Part shown: positions 13,927-21,594 of the stretch, in pieces
How the letters are laid out: every line of letters starts with the position of its first letter
Numbering within the stretch: position 1 is the stretch's first letter
DNA from: Solirubrobacteraceae bacterium
Lineage (GTDB): Bacteria; Actinomycetota; Thermoleophilia; Solirubrobacterales; Solirubrobacteraceae
Length of the DNA: 31,416 nt
Assembly: GCA_017882405.1 (NCBI GenBank)
Contig: JADGPO010000094.1
Span: 1-31,416 of the forward strand
Reading direction: 5' to 3'
Translations under genes and position numbers: made by a program
Notes under the pieces: generated by a model
The model's database searches: none
What the model was told of the DNA's origin: nothing
The model's input: the letters and a program-made list of their open reading frames with translations, nothing else

Positions 13927-16794
13927 TCAGCGCTTGAGCTCGATGAGCTTGGAGCGGGTCGTGGTCGAGCGTCCGAGCGGCGTGAAGCTGACCCGGGCGG
14001 TCAGCTTCTCCCGCTTGGCGTGCTCCAGCAGGCGGCGGCCGCGCCGGGTGAGCTTGACCTTGACCGAGACGCGTCCGGCCTTCTTGATCGACGCCATCCC
14101 CGCGGCCACCCGCACCGGCTTGGGCTTCTTCGCATGCCGCTTGCGAGGCGGCTCGTAGTCCCAGCCGATCACGAGCTTGCCGGTCGAGGGCGCGTCGAAG
14201 CGAAACGTGTAGCCGCCCCGCTTGAGCAGCCTGGCGATGCGTGCCGATGCGCCCTTGGGGGTGAGCACGCCGGCCAGCGCCGAGCGCACGCGAGCGCGGG
14301 ACGGTCCCACGGGCTTGGCGGTCGTGCGGGCGATCGTGCGCGGCGGCGGCGGCGCGGGTTGTGGCGGCGGCTGAGGGCTGCCGCCGGGCGCGGGCGGAGG
14401 CTGCGGGGTGACCGTCAACGTTCCGGTGGCCGTGCCGAGTGTGGCGTGCGTGGCGGTCACCGTGACCGTGCCCGCGGTGCCGGGCTGTGAGCGGATGAAT
14501 CCGCCGCCCACGCCCCCGTACTCCTGAAACGAGAACGGGTTCTCGGCGATCAGCGCCGCCGGACCGGCCAGCGTCAGGGTGACGTCCCCGGTCGGATAGG
14601 GCCGCTGGTTGCCGTAGGCGTCCACCGCGCGAAACGTGAAGCGGGTCATGTCGCTGCCATCGCCCACGATCGAGGAGTCCTCGACCACCAGCGCCAGCCG
14701 GTCGCGGGTCGGATCGGCGGACATGTCCACCGAGCCGACCAGCGTCGATCCTCGGTACCCGTCGATGTGCAGTTCCGGCAGGCCGGTACCGTCGTGGGTC
14801 AGATCTACGATCACCGGCGGGTGCGTCAGGCCGGCGAAGTCGGTGGTGTCGGGCGTGCCGGTGGCGAAGTGCTGGCCCCCGACATATAGCTCCAGCCGAT
14901 CGCAGTTGGTGGCGATCATCGACCCCGCGCCCGGGCCGTTGGGCGGCGAGCCTGATCCGTAGTCCCAGAAGAACACCGGCAGGATCACGGTGCGCAGCGC
15001 CGGGTCGACCTGGGAGCGGTAGAAGGCCGCTCCGGGCTTGGCCACGCGGAACGTGTCCAGCACCCCGGCCCACTTGAGGTTGTGCCAGATCCGGTTGCCG
15101 CCGTTGAGCGATGCGTAGTCGATCCCGGCCCAGCCGAGCAGCCCGCTATAGGCGGAGTTGGCCTGGGTCAGGTTGTGGACCTGGGCGTGCATCTTCGCCT
15201 GCACGGCCAGTGTGGCCGCGGTGTCGATCCAGCGGTACAGGGGTGCGCCGTCCAGCGCGCCCACCGCCTCGGTGACCAGGTAGGGGACGCCGGAGATGGG
15301 CGGTTGGACGGTCGCGTTGCCGCCCGAGGAGTGGTAGTCGTCGTAGGCGAACACGTCCTGCGCCCAGTCCGTCGTGGAGTAGAACCGCATCGCCCCGCTG
15401 GTCTGCCGCGTGCCGTCGAGGCTGTTGGCCAGCTGGCGGGTCTGCGCGTACAGCGGGGGATAGTTGTTGCTCTCGTTCAGGCGCGTGCCCCAGACGACCA
15501 CCGAGGGGCGGTTGCGATCGCGGACCACCATGTCGTGGACGTTCTGGAGAATGATCGCCTGAAACGCGGCGTCGCCGACGTACTGCCAGCCGGGCGGCTC
15601 CTCCCACACCATCAGGCCGAGCTCGTCGCATGCGTCCAGGAAGTCCGGCGACTGCGGGTAATGCGAGCAGCGCACCATGTTGCAGTTCAGCTCGTGGCGC
15701 AGGATCTCCGCGTCGCGGCGCTGCAGCCGCGCGGAGGCGGCCATCCCGGTATACGGGAACAACTGGTGGCGATTGAGGCCGAAGATCTCCAGCCGCTGAC
15801 CGTTGAGGTGAAAGCCGTCGGTGGCGAACGTCGCCTGGCGAAAGCCGGTGTTCACCGCGAAGCTGTGCGTGACGCCATCGGCCACCAGCGAGGCGGACAC
15901 CTGGTAGAGCTTCGGCGTGTCCGGCGACCAAAGGGTGACGCCGTTCAATCCGGTGATGCTGAGGGCGGCCGTGGTGACACCGCCGGAGGAGATCGGCACG
16001 GTGCCGCTCCCCGACCCGATCACGGAGCCGCCGTCCAGCACGGCGGCGTTGATCGCCACCGGCGCCCGGGGGGCTGCCGCGGCGTCGATCGTCAGCTGCA
16101 CGTCGACGCCCGGGTTGGCGCTGCCCACGTTGTTGGGCTTGGCGAACACGTCGGAGATGTGGACCGCGGGCACGATCCGCAGCGCCACGTCGCGGTAGAT
16201 GCCGCCCGGCTGCAGGTAGTCGACCGTGACGGCGCCCGCGGAGGCCCCGTCCGGCGGCACGTCCAGCCAGCGGGCGTCCACCACGACCGCCAGCAGGTTG
16301 TCGCCGGCCGCCAGGTTGTCGGTCAGCTCCACCGAGAACGGCAGGTAGCCGCCCTGGTGCTGGGCGATCTGAACGCCGCCGAGGAACACGCTGGCGCTGG
16401 TCATCACGCCCTGGAAGTCGACCAACACGCGGGTGCCCGCGTTTGCCGGGGCGCTCAGGTGCTTGCGATAGATCCACAGCTGCTGCCAGCTGGTCGCGTC
16501 CCAATCGCCCCACGACAACGGCGTGACCGTGTGCGGAAGCGTGACGGCGGTGAAGCCGCGCTCCGAGTAGCCGGGGGCCTCGGCGCCGCTCACGTACGGG
16601 CCGCCGAACAGCCAGCCCTGGTTGAACTGGTAGACGCCCGGCGCCGACGACGCGCTGCCGGACTCCGCGGCGAGGGCGGGCGCGGCAGGCCGAGCCGCGA
16701 GGGCGGCGGCGCCCAGGACCCCGGCCTTCAGGAGCGACCGCCGCGAAAACGTGAGGCGGTCGGGAGGGAGTGGTACGTCGCGCCGACGGCTCAT
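13927..16794 (-). CDS. Tat-exported glycoside hydrolase family 2 enzyme with Solirubrobacterales-type C-terminal tail
   Basis: 955 residues. FSRRSLLKAG (16-25) is a twin-arginine signal, followed by an Ala-rich hydrophobic region and cleavage near ALA-AE. A GH2 sugar-binding jelly roll spans about 55-210, an Ig-like domain 210-325, and a TIM barrel 326-590. The acid/base is Glu441 in WGTRLNESNN and the nucleophile Glu509 in PYLVTEAVG. NRHQLFPYTG (341-350) and RCSHYPQSPDFLDACDELG (375-393) are family loops. Residues 600-797 are further beta-domains (the last Ig-like), 798-818 a Pro-rich linker, and 820-955 a basic tail with KKAGRVSVKVKLTRRGRRLL. Family activities are beta-galactosidase, glucuronidase or mannosidase; the exact sugar is unclear. 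It heads a minus-strand unit with the SolA-like gene. Confidence 0.85.
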   Translation of the reverse strand: MSRRRDVPLPPDRLTFSRRSLLKAGVLGAAALAARPAAPALAAESGSASSAPGVYQFNQGWLFGGPYVSGAEAPGYSERGFTAVTLPHTVTPLSWGDWDATSWQQLWIYRKHLSAPANAGTRVLVDFQGVMTSASVFLGGVQIAQHQGGYLPFSVELTDNLAAGDNLLAVVVDARWLDVPPDGASAGAVTVDYLQPGGIYRDVALRIVPAVHISDVFAKPNNVGSANPGVDVQLTIDAAAAPRAPVAINAAVLDGGSVIGSGSGTVPISSGGVTTAALSITGLNGVTLWSPDTPKLYQVSASLVADGVTHSFAVNTGFRQATFATDGFHLNGQRLEIFGLNRHQLFPYTGMAASARLQRRDAEILRHELNCNMVRCSHYPQSPDFLDACDELGLMVWEEPPGWQYVGDAAFQAIILQNVHDMVVRDRNRPSVVVWGTRLNESNNYPPLYAQTRQLANSLDGTRQTSGAMRFYSTTDWAQDVFAYDDYHSSGGNATVQPPISGVPYLVTEAVGALDGAPLYRWIDTAATLAVQAKMHAQVHNLTQANSAYSGLLGWAGIDYASLNGGNRIWHNLKWAGVLDTFRVAKPGAAFYRSQVDPALRTVILPVFFWDYGSGSPPNGPGAGSMIATNCDRLELYVGGQHFATGTPDTTDFAGLTHPPVIVDLTHDGTGLPELHIDGYRGSTLVGSVDMSADPTRDRLALVVEDSSIVGDGSDMTRFTFRAVDAYGNQRPYPTGDVTLTLAGPAALIAENPFSFQEYGGVGGGFIRSQPGTAGTVTVTATHATLGTATGTLTVTPQPPPAPGGSPQPPPQPAPPPPRTIARTTAKPVGPSRARVRSALAGVLTPKGASARIARLLKRGGYTFRFDAPSTGKLVIGWDYEPPRKRHAKKPKPVRVAAGMASIKKAGRVSVKVKLTRRGRRLLEHAKREKLTARVSFTPLGRSTTTRSKLIELKR

Positions 16795-16803
16795 CTCCCG
16801 AGA

Positions 16804-16814
16804 ACCGTAACAAT
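16804..16814. promoter_or_regulatory. Abutting divergent -10 elements
   Basis: On the plus strand AACAAT (16809-16814) ends 6 nt before GTG 16821. On the minus strand TACGGT (16809 down to 16804) lies 9 nt before ATG 16794. The two hexamers share base 16809, so the two promoters cannot both be occupied at once. Confidence 0.5.
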
Positions 16815-16820
16815 CGACGA

Positions 16821-17618
16821 GTGTTTGTCTCGGCTGCCTTCGCCGTCGCGGGCCTGGGCGCGGGCAAGACCGTGCTGCTCGGCCTGTGCGGGCTGGTCGG
16901 CGGGATCGGCATCACCACGCTGGGACCCGGCGGCGTGCTCTTCACGATCGCGCTGTTCGCGCTGTCGGGGCTGTCGCCGCCGGCGATCGCCGGCACCGCG
17001 ATCGTCGCCAACGTGGGGACCGGCCTGCTCGGCACCGCTGCCTACGCGCGCTCGGGACAGCTGCGCGGGCGCGACACGCAGCGGCTCGCGGGGCTGCTCA
17101 TCGCCTGCGCCGCCGTCGGGACCCCGCTTGGAGTGCTGGCCAACTCCCACATCTCCGGGCCGGCGTTCGGCACGCTGCTCGGCGTGTGCGTGATGGCCGT
17201 CGGCGCGCTGCTCTACGCGCGCGTGCGCCGCCCGGTCGGCCCTGCGCGGACGGGGACGGCGGTGGCGACGAGCCGGGTGCTGGTGATCGGGGCGTGCGTG
17301 GCCGTCGTCAGCGGCCTGTTCGGGCTGGGCGGCCCGCTGCTCGCCGTGCCCCTGCTGGTCGCCGCCGGGACCCCGATGCTCGCCGCCCTGGGCGCCGCGC
17401 AGGCACAGTCGATCGTCATCGCCGGCGTGGGCACGCTCGGCTACGTGCTGCGCGGCGACGTGTCGTGGCCGCTGGCGGCGCTCGTCGGCGTTCCCGCGCT
17501 CGTGGGCGTGGTGGCGGGCTGGCGCCTGGCCCATGCGCTGCCCGCAGACCGCCTGCGCCTGGTGCTCGCCGGCGTCCTGATCCTCGTCGGCGTCTATCTG
17601 ATCGTTCGCAACGTCTAG
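16821..17618 (+). CDS. TauE/SafE family membrane permease
   Basis: 265 residues, almost entirely hydrophobic, with about eight membrane helices in two halves. Each half has the family signature: GGIGITTLGPGGVLFTIALF (28-47) with SGLSPPAIAGTAIVANVGTG, and SGLFGLGGPLLAVPLLVAAG (164-183) with AALGAAQAQS. A basic cytoplasmic loop (LYARVRRPVGPAR) lies between. Members export sulfite, sulfoacetate or related anions; the substrate here is unknown. The start GTG 16821 is set by a -10 six bases upstream; an ATG at 16770 in the same frame lies inside the divergent GH2 gene and adds a non-hydrophobic polar extension. It is followed after 2 bases by a DeoR remnant. Confidence 0.82.
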   Translation: MFVSAAFAVAGLGAGKTVLLGLCGLVGGIGITTLGPGGVLFTIALFALSGLSPPAIAGTAIVANVGTGLLGTAAYARSGQLRGRDTQRLAGLLIACAAVGTPLGVLANSHISGPAFGTLLGVCVMAVGALLYARVRRPVGPARTGTAVATSRVLVIGACVAVVSGLFGLGGPLLAVPLLVAAGTPMLAALGAAQAQSIVIAGVGTLGYVLRGDVSWPLAALVGVPALVGVVAGWRLAHALPADRLRLVLAGVLILVGVYLIVRNV

Positions 17619-17620
17619 CC

Positions 17621-18058
17621 CAGGGCAGCCTCAGCGTCGCCGCTCTCGAGGAGCGTTTCGGCATCTCGCCGATGACCGCCCGCCGCGATCTCGCCCTGCT
17701 CGCCGAGACACGGGCATGCCGGTCACGCTCTTGACCAACTCACTGCCTGTCATGACGATGGTCGGCGGCTCCGAGGCGCCGCACGTCGATCTGATCGGAA
17801 TCGGCGGCAGCTTCCGGAAGCTGACGCGTTCCTTCGTCGGCCCCGAGACCGTGCGGATGATCGAGCGGTTCTTCGTCGACCGAATCGTGTTCTCGGTCAA
17901 GGGGATCGAGCTCGGGGGCTACCTGACCGACCCCGATCCGCTGGAGGCCGACGTCAAACGCGCGATGATCGGTCGGGCCCGGACGGTGCTGCTCGTCGCT
18001 CAGGTCCAGAAGTTCGGGGAACGTGGCCTCCTCGTTGGAATGATTGATGCCGGGCGAC
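17621..18058 (+). pseudogene. Decayed DeoR family regulator
   Basis: Two pieces in different frames. From 17621, frame 2 encodes the helix-turn-helix core: GSLSVAALEERFGISPMTAR followed by RDLALL, typical of DeoR N-termini but missing the first 15-20 residues. From about 17716, frame 1 encodes the DeoR C-terminal sugar-phosphate domain: VTLLTNSLPVMTMVGG, VGPETVRMIERFFVDRIVFS, LEADVKRAMIGRA and VLLVAQVQKFGERGL. Roughly 60 residues between the pieces are missing, and the protein loses its family's last 30 or so residues where it meets the Dabb-SnoaL gene. An N-terminal truncation, an internal deletion with frameshift and a C-terminal loss together make it non-functional. DeoR proteins normally repress sugar catabolic operons; its target is not in the window. 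Confidence 0.75.
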
Positions 18059-18754
18059 TCAGGCCGGTGCCGGTACCGCCCCCACCTGCTGAAGCAGGCC
18101 GAGGGCGTCCCACACGGTCCACTCCTCGGCGATCTTGCCGTCGGCGATGCGGAACACCGAGATCGCGTCCACCGCGATCGGCTTGTCGGTGGGGTCGATT
18201 CCCATCAGCTCGCCGCGATGGGTACCGGTACCGGTCCAGCGGGCCACGACCCGGTCTCCCGCGGAGAGCATCTCGTCGACGGCCCAGTGCCCGTCCAGCG
18301 CGTCCTGGTAGACGCCGACGCGGGCGCGGACACCGCCCGGCCCCTCCGCCGGCGGCGCCTGGGGCCCGTGGGAGACGTAGTCGTCGGTGACCAGCTCATC
18401 GGCCAGCTCCGCTTGGTGTCCGTTGCAGAACTCCTCGAAGAACCGGCGCACAACGCCTTCGCCGTCTGACCCCGCGGTCAGGTAATTGTGGACCTCCAGG
18501 ATCGTCATCTTAGGAGGACCCGGGATCCCGACCTCCTCGGTGATCGGGCGGATCGTCTCGGTCGCGAACTTCTCGAACTGCTCACGGCTCTCCCAGACGT
18601 CGGTCACCCGGATGCCGTCGTCGGTCTGCGCCACCCAGTGGAACAGGCCGCCGCTCGCGCCCACCCCGCCGCGGGCGAAGCCCATCTTCTCGATGACCTG
18701 GTCGTACTGCGCCAGGGTTCCCCCTGTGAAGTCCATCGTCACTGCAACAGCCAT
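18059..18754 (-). CDS. Fusion of Dabb/monooxygenase-like domain with SnoaL-like domain
   Basis: 231 residues in two domains. Residues 1-93 look like a small alpha-beta barrel (VAVTMDFTGGTLAQYDQVIE, HWVAQTDDGIRVTDVWESRE, QFEKFATETIRPITEE), the form of Dabb/antibiotic-biosynthesis-monooxygenase-type proteins. Residues 100-225 are a SnoaL-like fold: VVRRFFEEFCNGHQAELADE, LVTDDYVSHGP, VDEMLSAGDRVVARWTGTGT and VFRIADGKIAEEWTVWDALG. SnoaL relatives act as polyketide cyclases or simply as ligand-binding domains. The start is firm: AAGGAGGA lies about seven bases before ATG 18754. No signal peptide is visible. It is divergent from the HD-GYP/LuxR gene. Confidence 0.8.
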   Translation of the reverse strand: MAVAVTMDFTGGTLAQYDQVIEKMGFARGGVGASGGLFHWVAQTDDGIRVTDVWESREQFEKFATETIRPITEEVGIPGPPKMTILEVHNYLTAGSDGEGVVRRFFEEFCNGHQAELADELVTDDYVSHGPQAPPAEGPGGVRARVGVYQDALDGHWAVDEMLSAGDRVVARWTGTGTHRGELMGIDPTDKPIAVDAISVFRIADGKIAEEWTVWDALGLLQQVGAVPAPA

Positions 18755-18866
18755 TTTCGGTCCTCCTTCGTCGTGCCGGCCCATCACCGCGTGGCGGGCC
18801 GCGAACACGGAGAGCTTGACCCCGGCCCGGCGGACCGGCAACGGCCGAATGGCCTATTTCCGTCGC

Positions 18867-18895
18867 GTGACATCGATCGGCTCTCCGGTTAGGAT
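18867..18895 (+). promoter_or_regulatory. Promoter for the HD-GYP/LuxR gene
   Basis: GTGACA (18867-18872) and TAGGAT (18890-18895) are separated by exactly 17 nt. The TTG start at 18905 follows 9 nt after the -10, leaving at most a 2-3 nt leader and no room for a Shine-Dalgarno site. Confidence 0.65.
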
Positions 18896-18904
18896 CGCGC
18901 CGAG

Positions 18905-20455
18905 TTGAAGCCCGCGCTTCGCCTGGCTGAGATCCTCGGCGCGCTGTCGCTGACGACGGATCTGGGCGCCGGGGTTCCCTTCGAGAAGGGCTTGCGCACC
19001 TGCGTCGTCGCCTCGGTGCTCTCCGACGACCTCGGCCTGCCGCGCGATGACCGCCAGGCGGTCTACTTCGCGGCCCTGCTGCGCTCGCTCGGCTGCACGG
19101 CGCACGCCTCGCCGTTCGCCGAGATGTTCGACGACGACGTGGCCGTCCAGCGAGCGCTGAAGACGCTGCATCCCGAGGACCCAGGATGGGCGGCGGGCCA
19201 GACCGAACGCTTCGCCGCGTGGGCCGGACGGGAGCGAGCCCGCGAGCTGACGGCCCGCCTCACCGACCTCCTGGCCGCCGAGGGACAGACGCTGGCCACG
19301 GGGAGCTGCGAGGTCAGCGCCACGCTCGCCGCCCGGCTGGCTCTGCCTTCGGGAGCGATCGCCGCGCTGGACGAGGTCTATGAGCGCTTCGACGGCCTGG
19401 GATTCCCGACGGGCCGCGCCGGCGACGAGCTGACGATCACCGCCCGCGTCGTGCACGTCGCCGAGCAGGTCGTGATGGCCGACTACGACGGTGGGCCGGC
19501 CGCGGTGCCGGGACGCGTCGCCCGGCTCGTCGGCGGTCATCTCGATCCCGACGTGTGCCGCTGCCTCGCCGAGAGCTCCGAGGACGTCATCGGGGCGCTC
19601 GCCGCGCCCGACATGCTGGCGGCCGCCCTGGCGCGAGAGCCTCGTCCGCCGCTGGTCGTCTCACCCTCGCAGATGGACGCCGTGTGCCTGGCGTTCGCGA
19701 CCTTCGCTGACCTCAAGGGGCGGTTCCTGCTCGGTCACTCGACGCACGTCGCCGGTCTCGCCGTCGAGGCCTTCCGCCTGACGGGGCAGGACGAGGAGGC
19801 CGCGGCGCGGCTTCGGTCAAGCGCGCTGCTGTTGGACCTCGGTCGCGTCGGGGTGACGAGCTCGGTCTGGGATCGGCCGGGGCAGCTGGGCCCGGTCGAG
19901 TGGGAGAGGGTGCGGTTGCATCCGTACTGGACGGAGCGCATCCTCACGCGCTGCCCGGCGCTTGCTCACCTGGCGCCGGTGGCCGCTGCCCACCACGAAC
20001 GTCTCGACGGCAGTGGATATCACCGGGGCGCGATCGGCATCGAGCTGTCCGCCGGCGCCCGCGTGCTGGCGGCGGCGGACGCGTTCGCGGCGATGACCGA
20101 GGACCGCCCGCACCGCGCGGCGCTCTCGCGCTCGGACGCCGCCGGCGTGCTCCACGACGAGGTGCTGGCGGGGCGCCTGGATGCCGAAGCCGCGGCGGCG
20201 GTCGTGGAGGCCGCCGGGCTTCCCCGCCGCCGCAGCAGCTGGCCCAACGACCTCACCGACCGGGAGGTCGAGGTCCTGCGCGTCCTCGCCCGCGGTGCCA
20301 GCAACCGTCAGATCGCAGAGTCCCTGGTGCTTTCGCCGCGCACCGTGCAGCATCACCTGGCCAGCGTGTACGCCAAGATCGGCCTTCACACCCGCGCCGG
20401 CGCGGCGGTGTTCGCGATCGAGCACGGACTCGTTCCGGCGCCGGGGGCGGTGTAG
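18905..20455 (+). CDS. HD-GYP-like/LuxR regulator with degenerate metal site
   Basis: 516 residues. Residues 28-195 form a first HD-like domain (VYFAALLRSLGCTAHA, DEVYERFDGLGFPTGRAG, ARVVHVAEQVV). Residues 265-400 are the HD-GYP-type domain: GHSTHVAGLA (277-286), then ALLLDLGRVGV where active HD domains have His-Asp and this one has Leu310-Asp311, then HHERLDGSGYHRG (363-375) in place of the GYP motif. Residues 448-505 are a LuxR helix-turn-helix (LTDREVEVLRVLARG, SNRQIAESLVLSPRTVQHHL). Similar regulators are common in actinobacteria. The missing His makes c-di-GMP hydrolysis doubtful; the domain may sense rather than cut. The TTG start at 18905 is inferred from promoter position and domain onset. 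Confidence 0.78.
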   Translation: MKPALRLAEILGALSLTTDLGAGVPFEKGLRTCVVASVLSDDLGLPRDDRQAVYFAALLRSLGCTAHASPFAEMFDDDVAVQRALKTLHPEDPGWAAGQTERFAAWAGRERARELTARLTDLLAAEGQTLATGSCEVSATLAARLALPSGAIAALDEVYERFDGLGFPTGRAGDELTITARVVHVAEQVVMADYDGGPAAVPGRVARLVGGHLDPDVCRCLAESSEDVIGALAAPDMLAAALAREPRPPLVVSPSQMDAVCLAFATFADLKGRFLLGHSTHVAGLAVEAFRLTGQDEEAAARLRSSALLLDLGRVGVTSSVWDRPGQLGPVEWERVRLHPYWTERILTRCPALAHLAPVAAAHHERLDGSGYHRGAIGIELSAGARVLAAADAFAAMTEDRPHRAALSRSDAAGVLHDEVLAGRLDAEAAAAVVEAAGLPRRRSSWPNDLTDREVEVLRVLARGASNRQIAESLVLSPRTVQHHLASVYAKIGLHTRAGAAVFAIEHGLVPAPGAV

Positions 20456-20464
20456 CCGGCCGTC

Positions 20465-20804
20465 TCAGACCGCTGATTTGCCCAGGTAGCTCGCGGTCAG
20501 CAGCGACTGGTCGCCGCGCAGCCGCTCGGCGCTCTCGTGCAGCGCGATCTCTCCGTGGGAGAGGACATAGCCGCGGTCCGCGATCTCCAGCGCCAAGGCT
20601 GACGCTTCCGGCCACCGGCTTGAGCAGGCCCGAGATGGCGCGCAGGGTCGTGGTCTTGCCGGCGCCGTTGGCGCCCATCAGCGCCACCACCCCGCCGGGA
20701 GCCACCGACAGGGTGATGTCGCGGATCACGGGCGGGCCGTCGTAGCCGGCGCTCAGGGCCTTCAGCTCGAGCATCGCTGCGGCGACCGGAGTGGCGACGC
20801 TCAC
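20465..20804 (-). pseudogene. Decayed LivF-type ABC ATPase (both ends kept, middle deleted)
   Basis: From GTG 20804, preceded by GGAGGT, the frame encodes a LivF N-terminus: MLELKALSAGYDGPPVIRDI, then VALMGANGAGKTTTLRAISG with an intact Walker A. After GSVSL near 20600 the frame shifts and the true C-terminus of LivF follows (ALEIADRGYVLSHGEIAL, then LTASYLGKSAV) to TGA at 20465-20467. About 130 residues with the Q-loop, LSGGQ signature, Walker B and H-loop are gone, so it cannot hydrolyse ATP. LivF is an ATPase of branched-chain amino acid (HAAT) transporters; no partner transporter gene remains nearby. The 5' part is in frame with the AraC fragment. Confidence 0.8.
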
Positions 20805-21428
20805 GCGACCTCCGCCACCGCTCGGTGGCGGAACTCGCCGCGGCGGTTGACCGTAGGTCCGGTGAAACAGGCGGCTGAAGTGCGACGCCGAGGGCAGCCC
20901 CCAGCGGGTGGCGATGTACGAGATCGAGTGGTGCGCCAGCGCCGGGTCGACCAGGTCGCGACGGCAGTGCTCCAAGCGCTCTGAGCGGATCCATTCCGCC
21001 ACGGTGCGACCTTCGTCGGCGAACACGCGGTGCAGGTAGCGCGTGGAGACGAAGCAGGCCCGCGCCACCTGATCGAGATCGAGCCCGGGATCGCCCAGGT
21101 GCGCCTGGATGTAGGCCTTGGCCTGGAGGAACAGGTCGCCCGGCGAGCGCGAATGACAGCCGCAGGAGGCGTCGAGATCCAGGTACAGGCGACGGACGAG
21201 GTCGATCACGTGCTCGGCGAGGTCGGCGTCCTCGTGGGCGATGCTGCCATCGGCCAGACCTACGGCGGCCGCGCAGAAGAACCGCGCTGCCAGCCGCGGC
21301 AGACCGGTCCGGCCCGAGATGCGCACCGCCGTCAGACGTGAGACCTTGGTGGCGAAGTCGCGCCCGAGGATCGCCTTGGGCAGCTTGAGCGCGAGCGCGT
21401 CGAAGTTCCCGTCGGCGTGCAGGATCAC
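20805..21428 (-). pseudogene. AraC family regulator fragment, open in frame into LivF
   Basis: From GTG 21428 about 208 codons read into the LivF remnant without a stop. Residues 1-80 are the last part of an AraC-binding-like domain (FDALALKLPKAILGRDFATK, ISGRTGLPRLAARFF); the first 90 or so residues found in relatives are missing. Residues 98-198 form an AraC helix-turn-helix pair: LFLQAKAYIQAHLGDPGLDL, VARACFVSTRYLHRVFADEG, SISYIATRWGLPSASHFSRL and FHRTYGQPPR. The DNA-binding domain is complete, so a short protein with an odd ABC-derived tail could still bind DNA. The start is uncertain: CACTAT about 34 nt upstream may be a -10, and no Shine-Dalgarno site is present. I call it a probable pseudogene. 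Confidence 0.65.
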
Positions 21429-21594
21429 GGGCTGCGAGGTGTGCGCCTGGCGCCCGGCCGCGCATAGTGTCCGGAAAATCCCGCAACCTGTCGGTCGCGT
21501 GGTCGATAGTGGCAGCTATTTGTCCTAAATCGACCACATCGCCCCGTGGCGGTCGCCCATTTGGCCGCCAGCACACCTGGCATCGTTGTTGGTA

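Noticed and set aside
15082..17193. Very long open frame on the plus strand antisense to the GH2 gene
   Set aside because: It is the mirror of strong G/C third-position bias in the GH2 gene; its product is Arg/Val/His-rich with no domain and no start signal.
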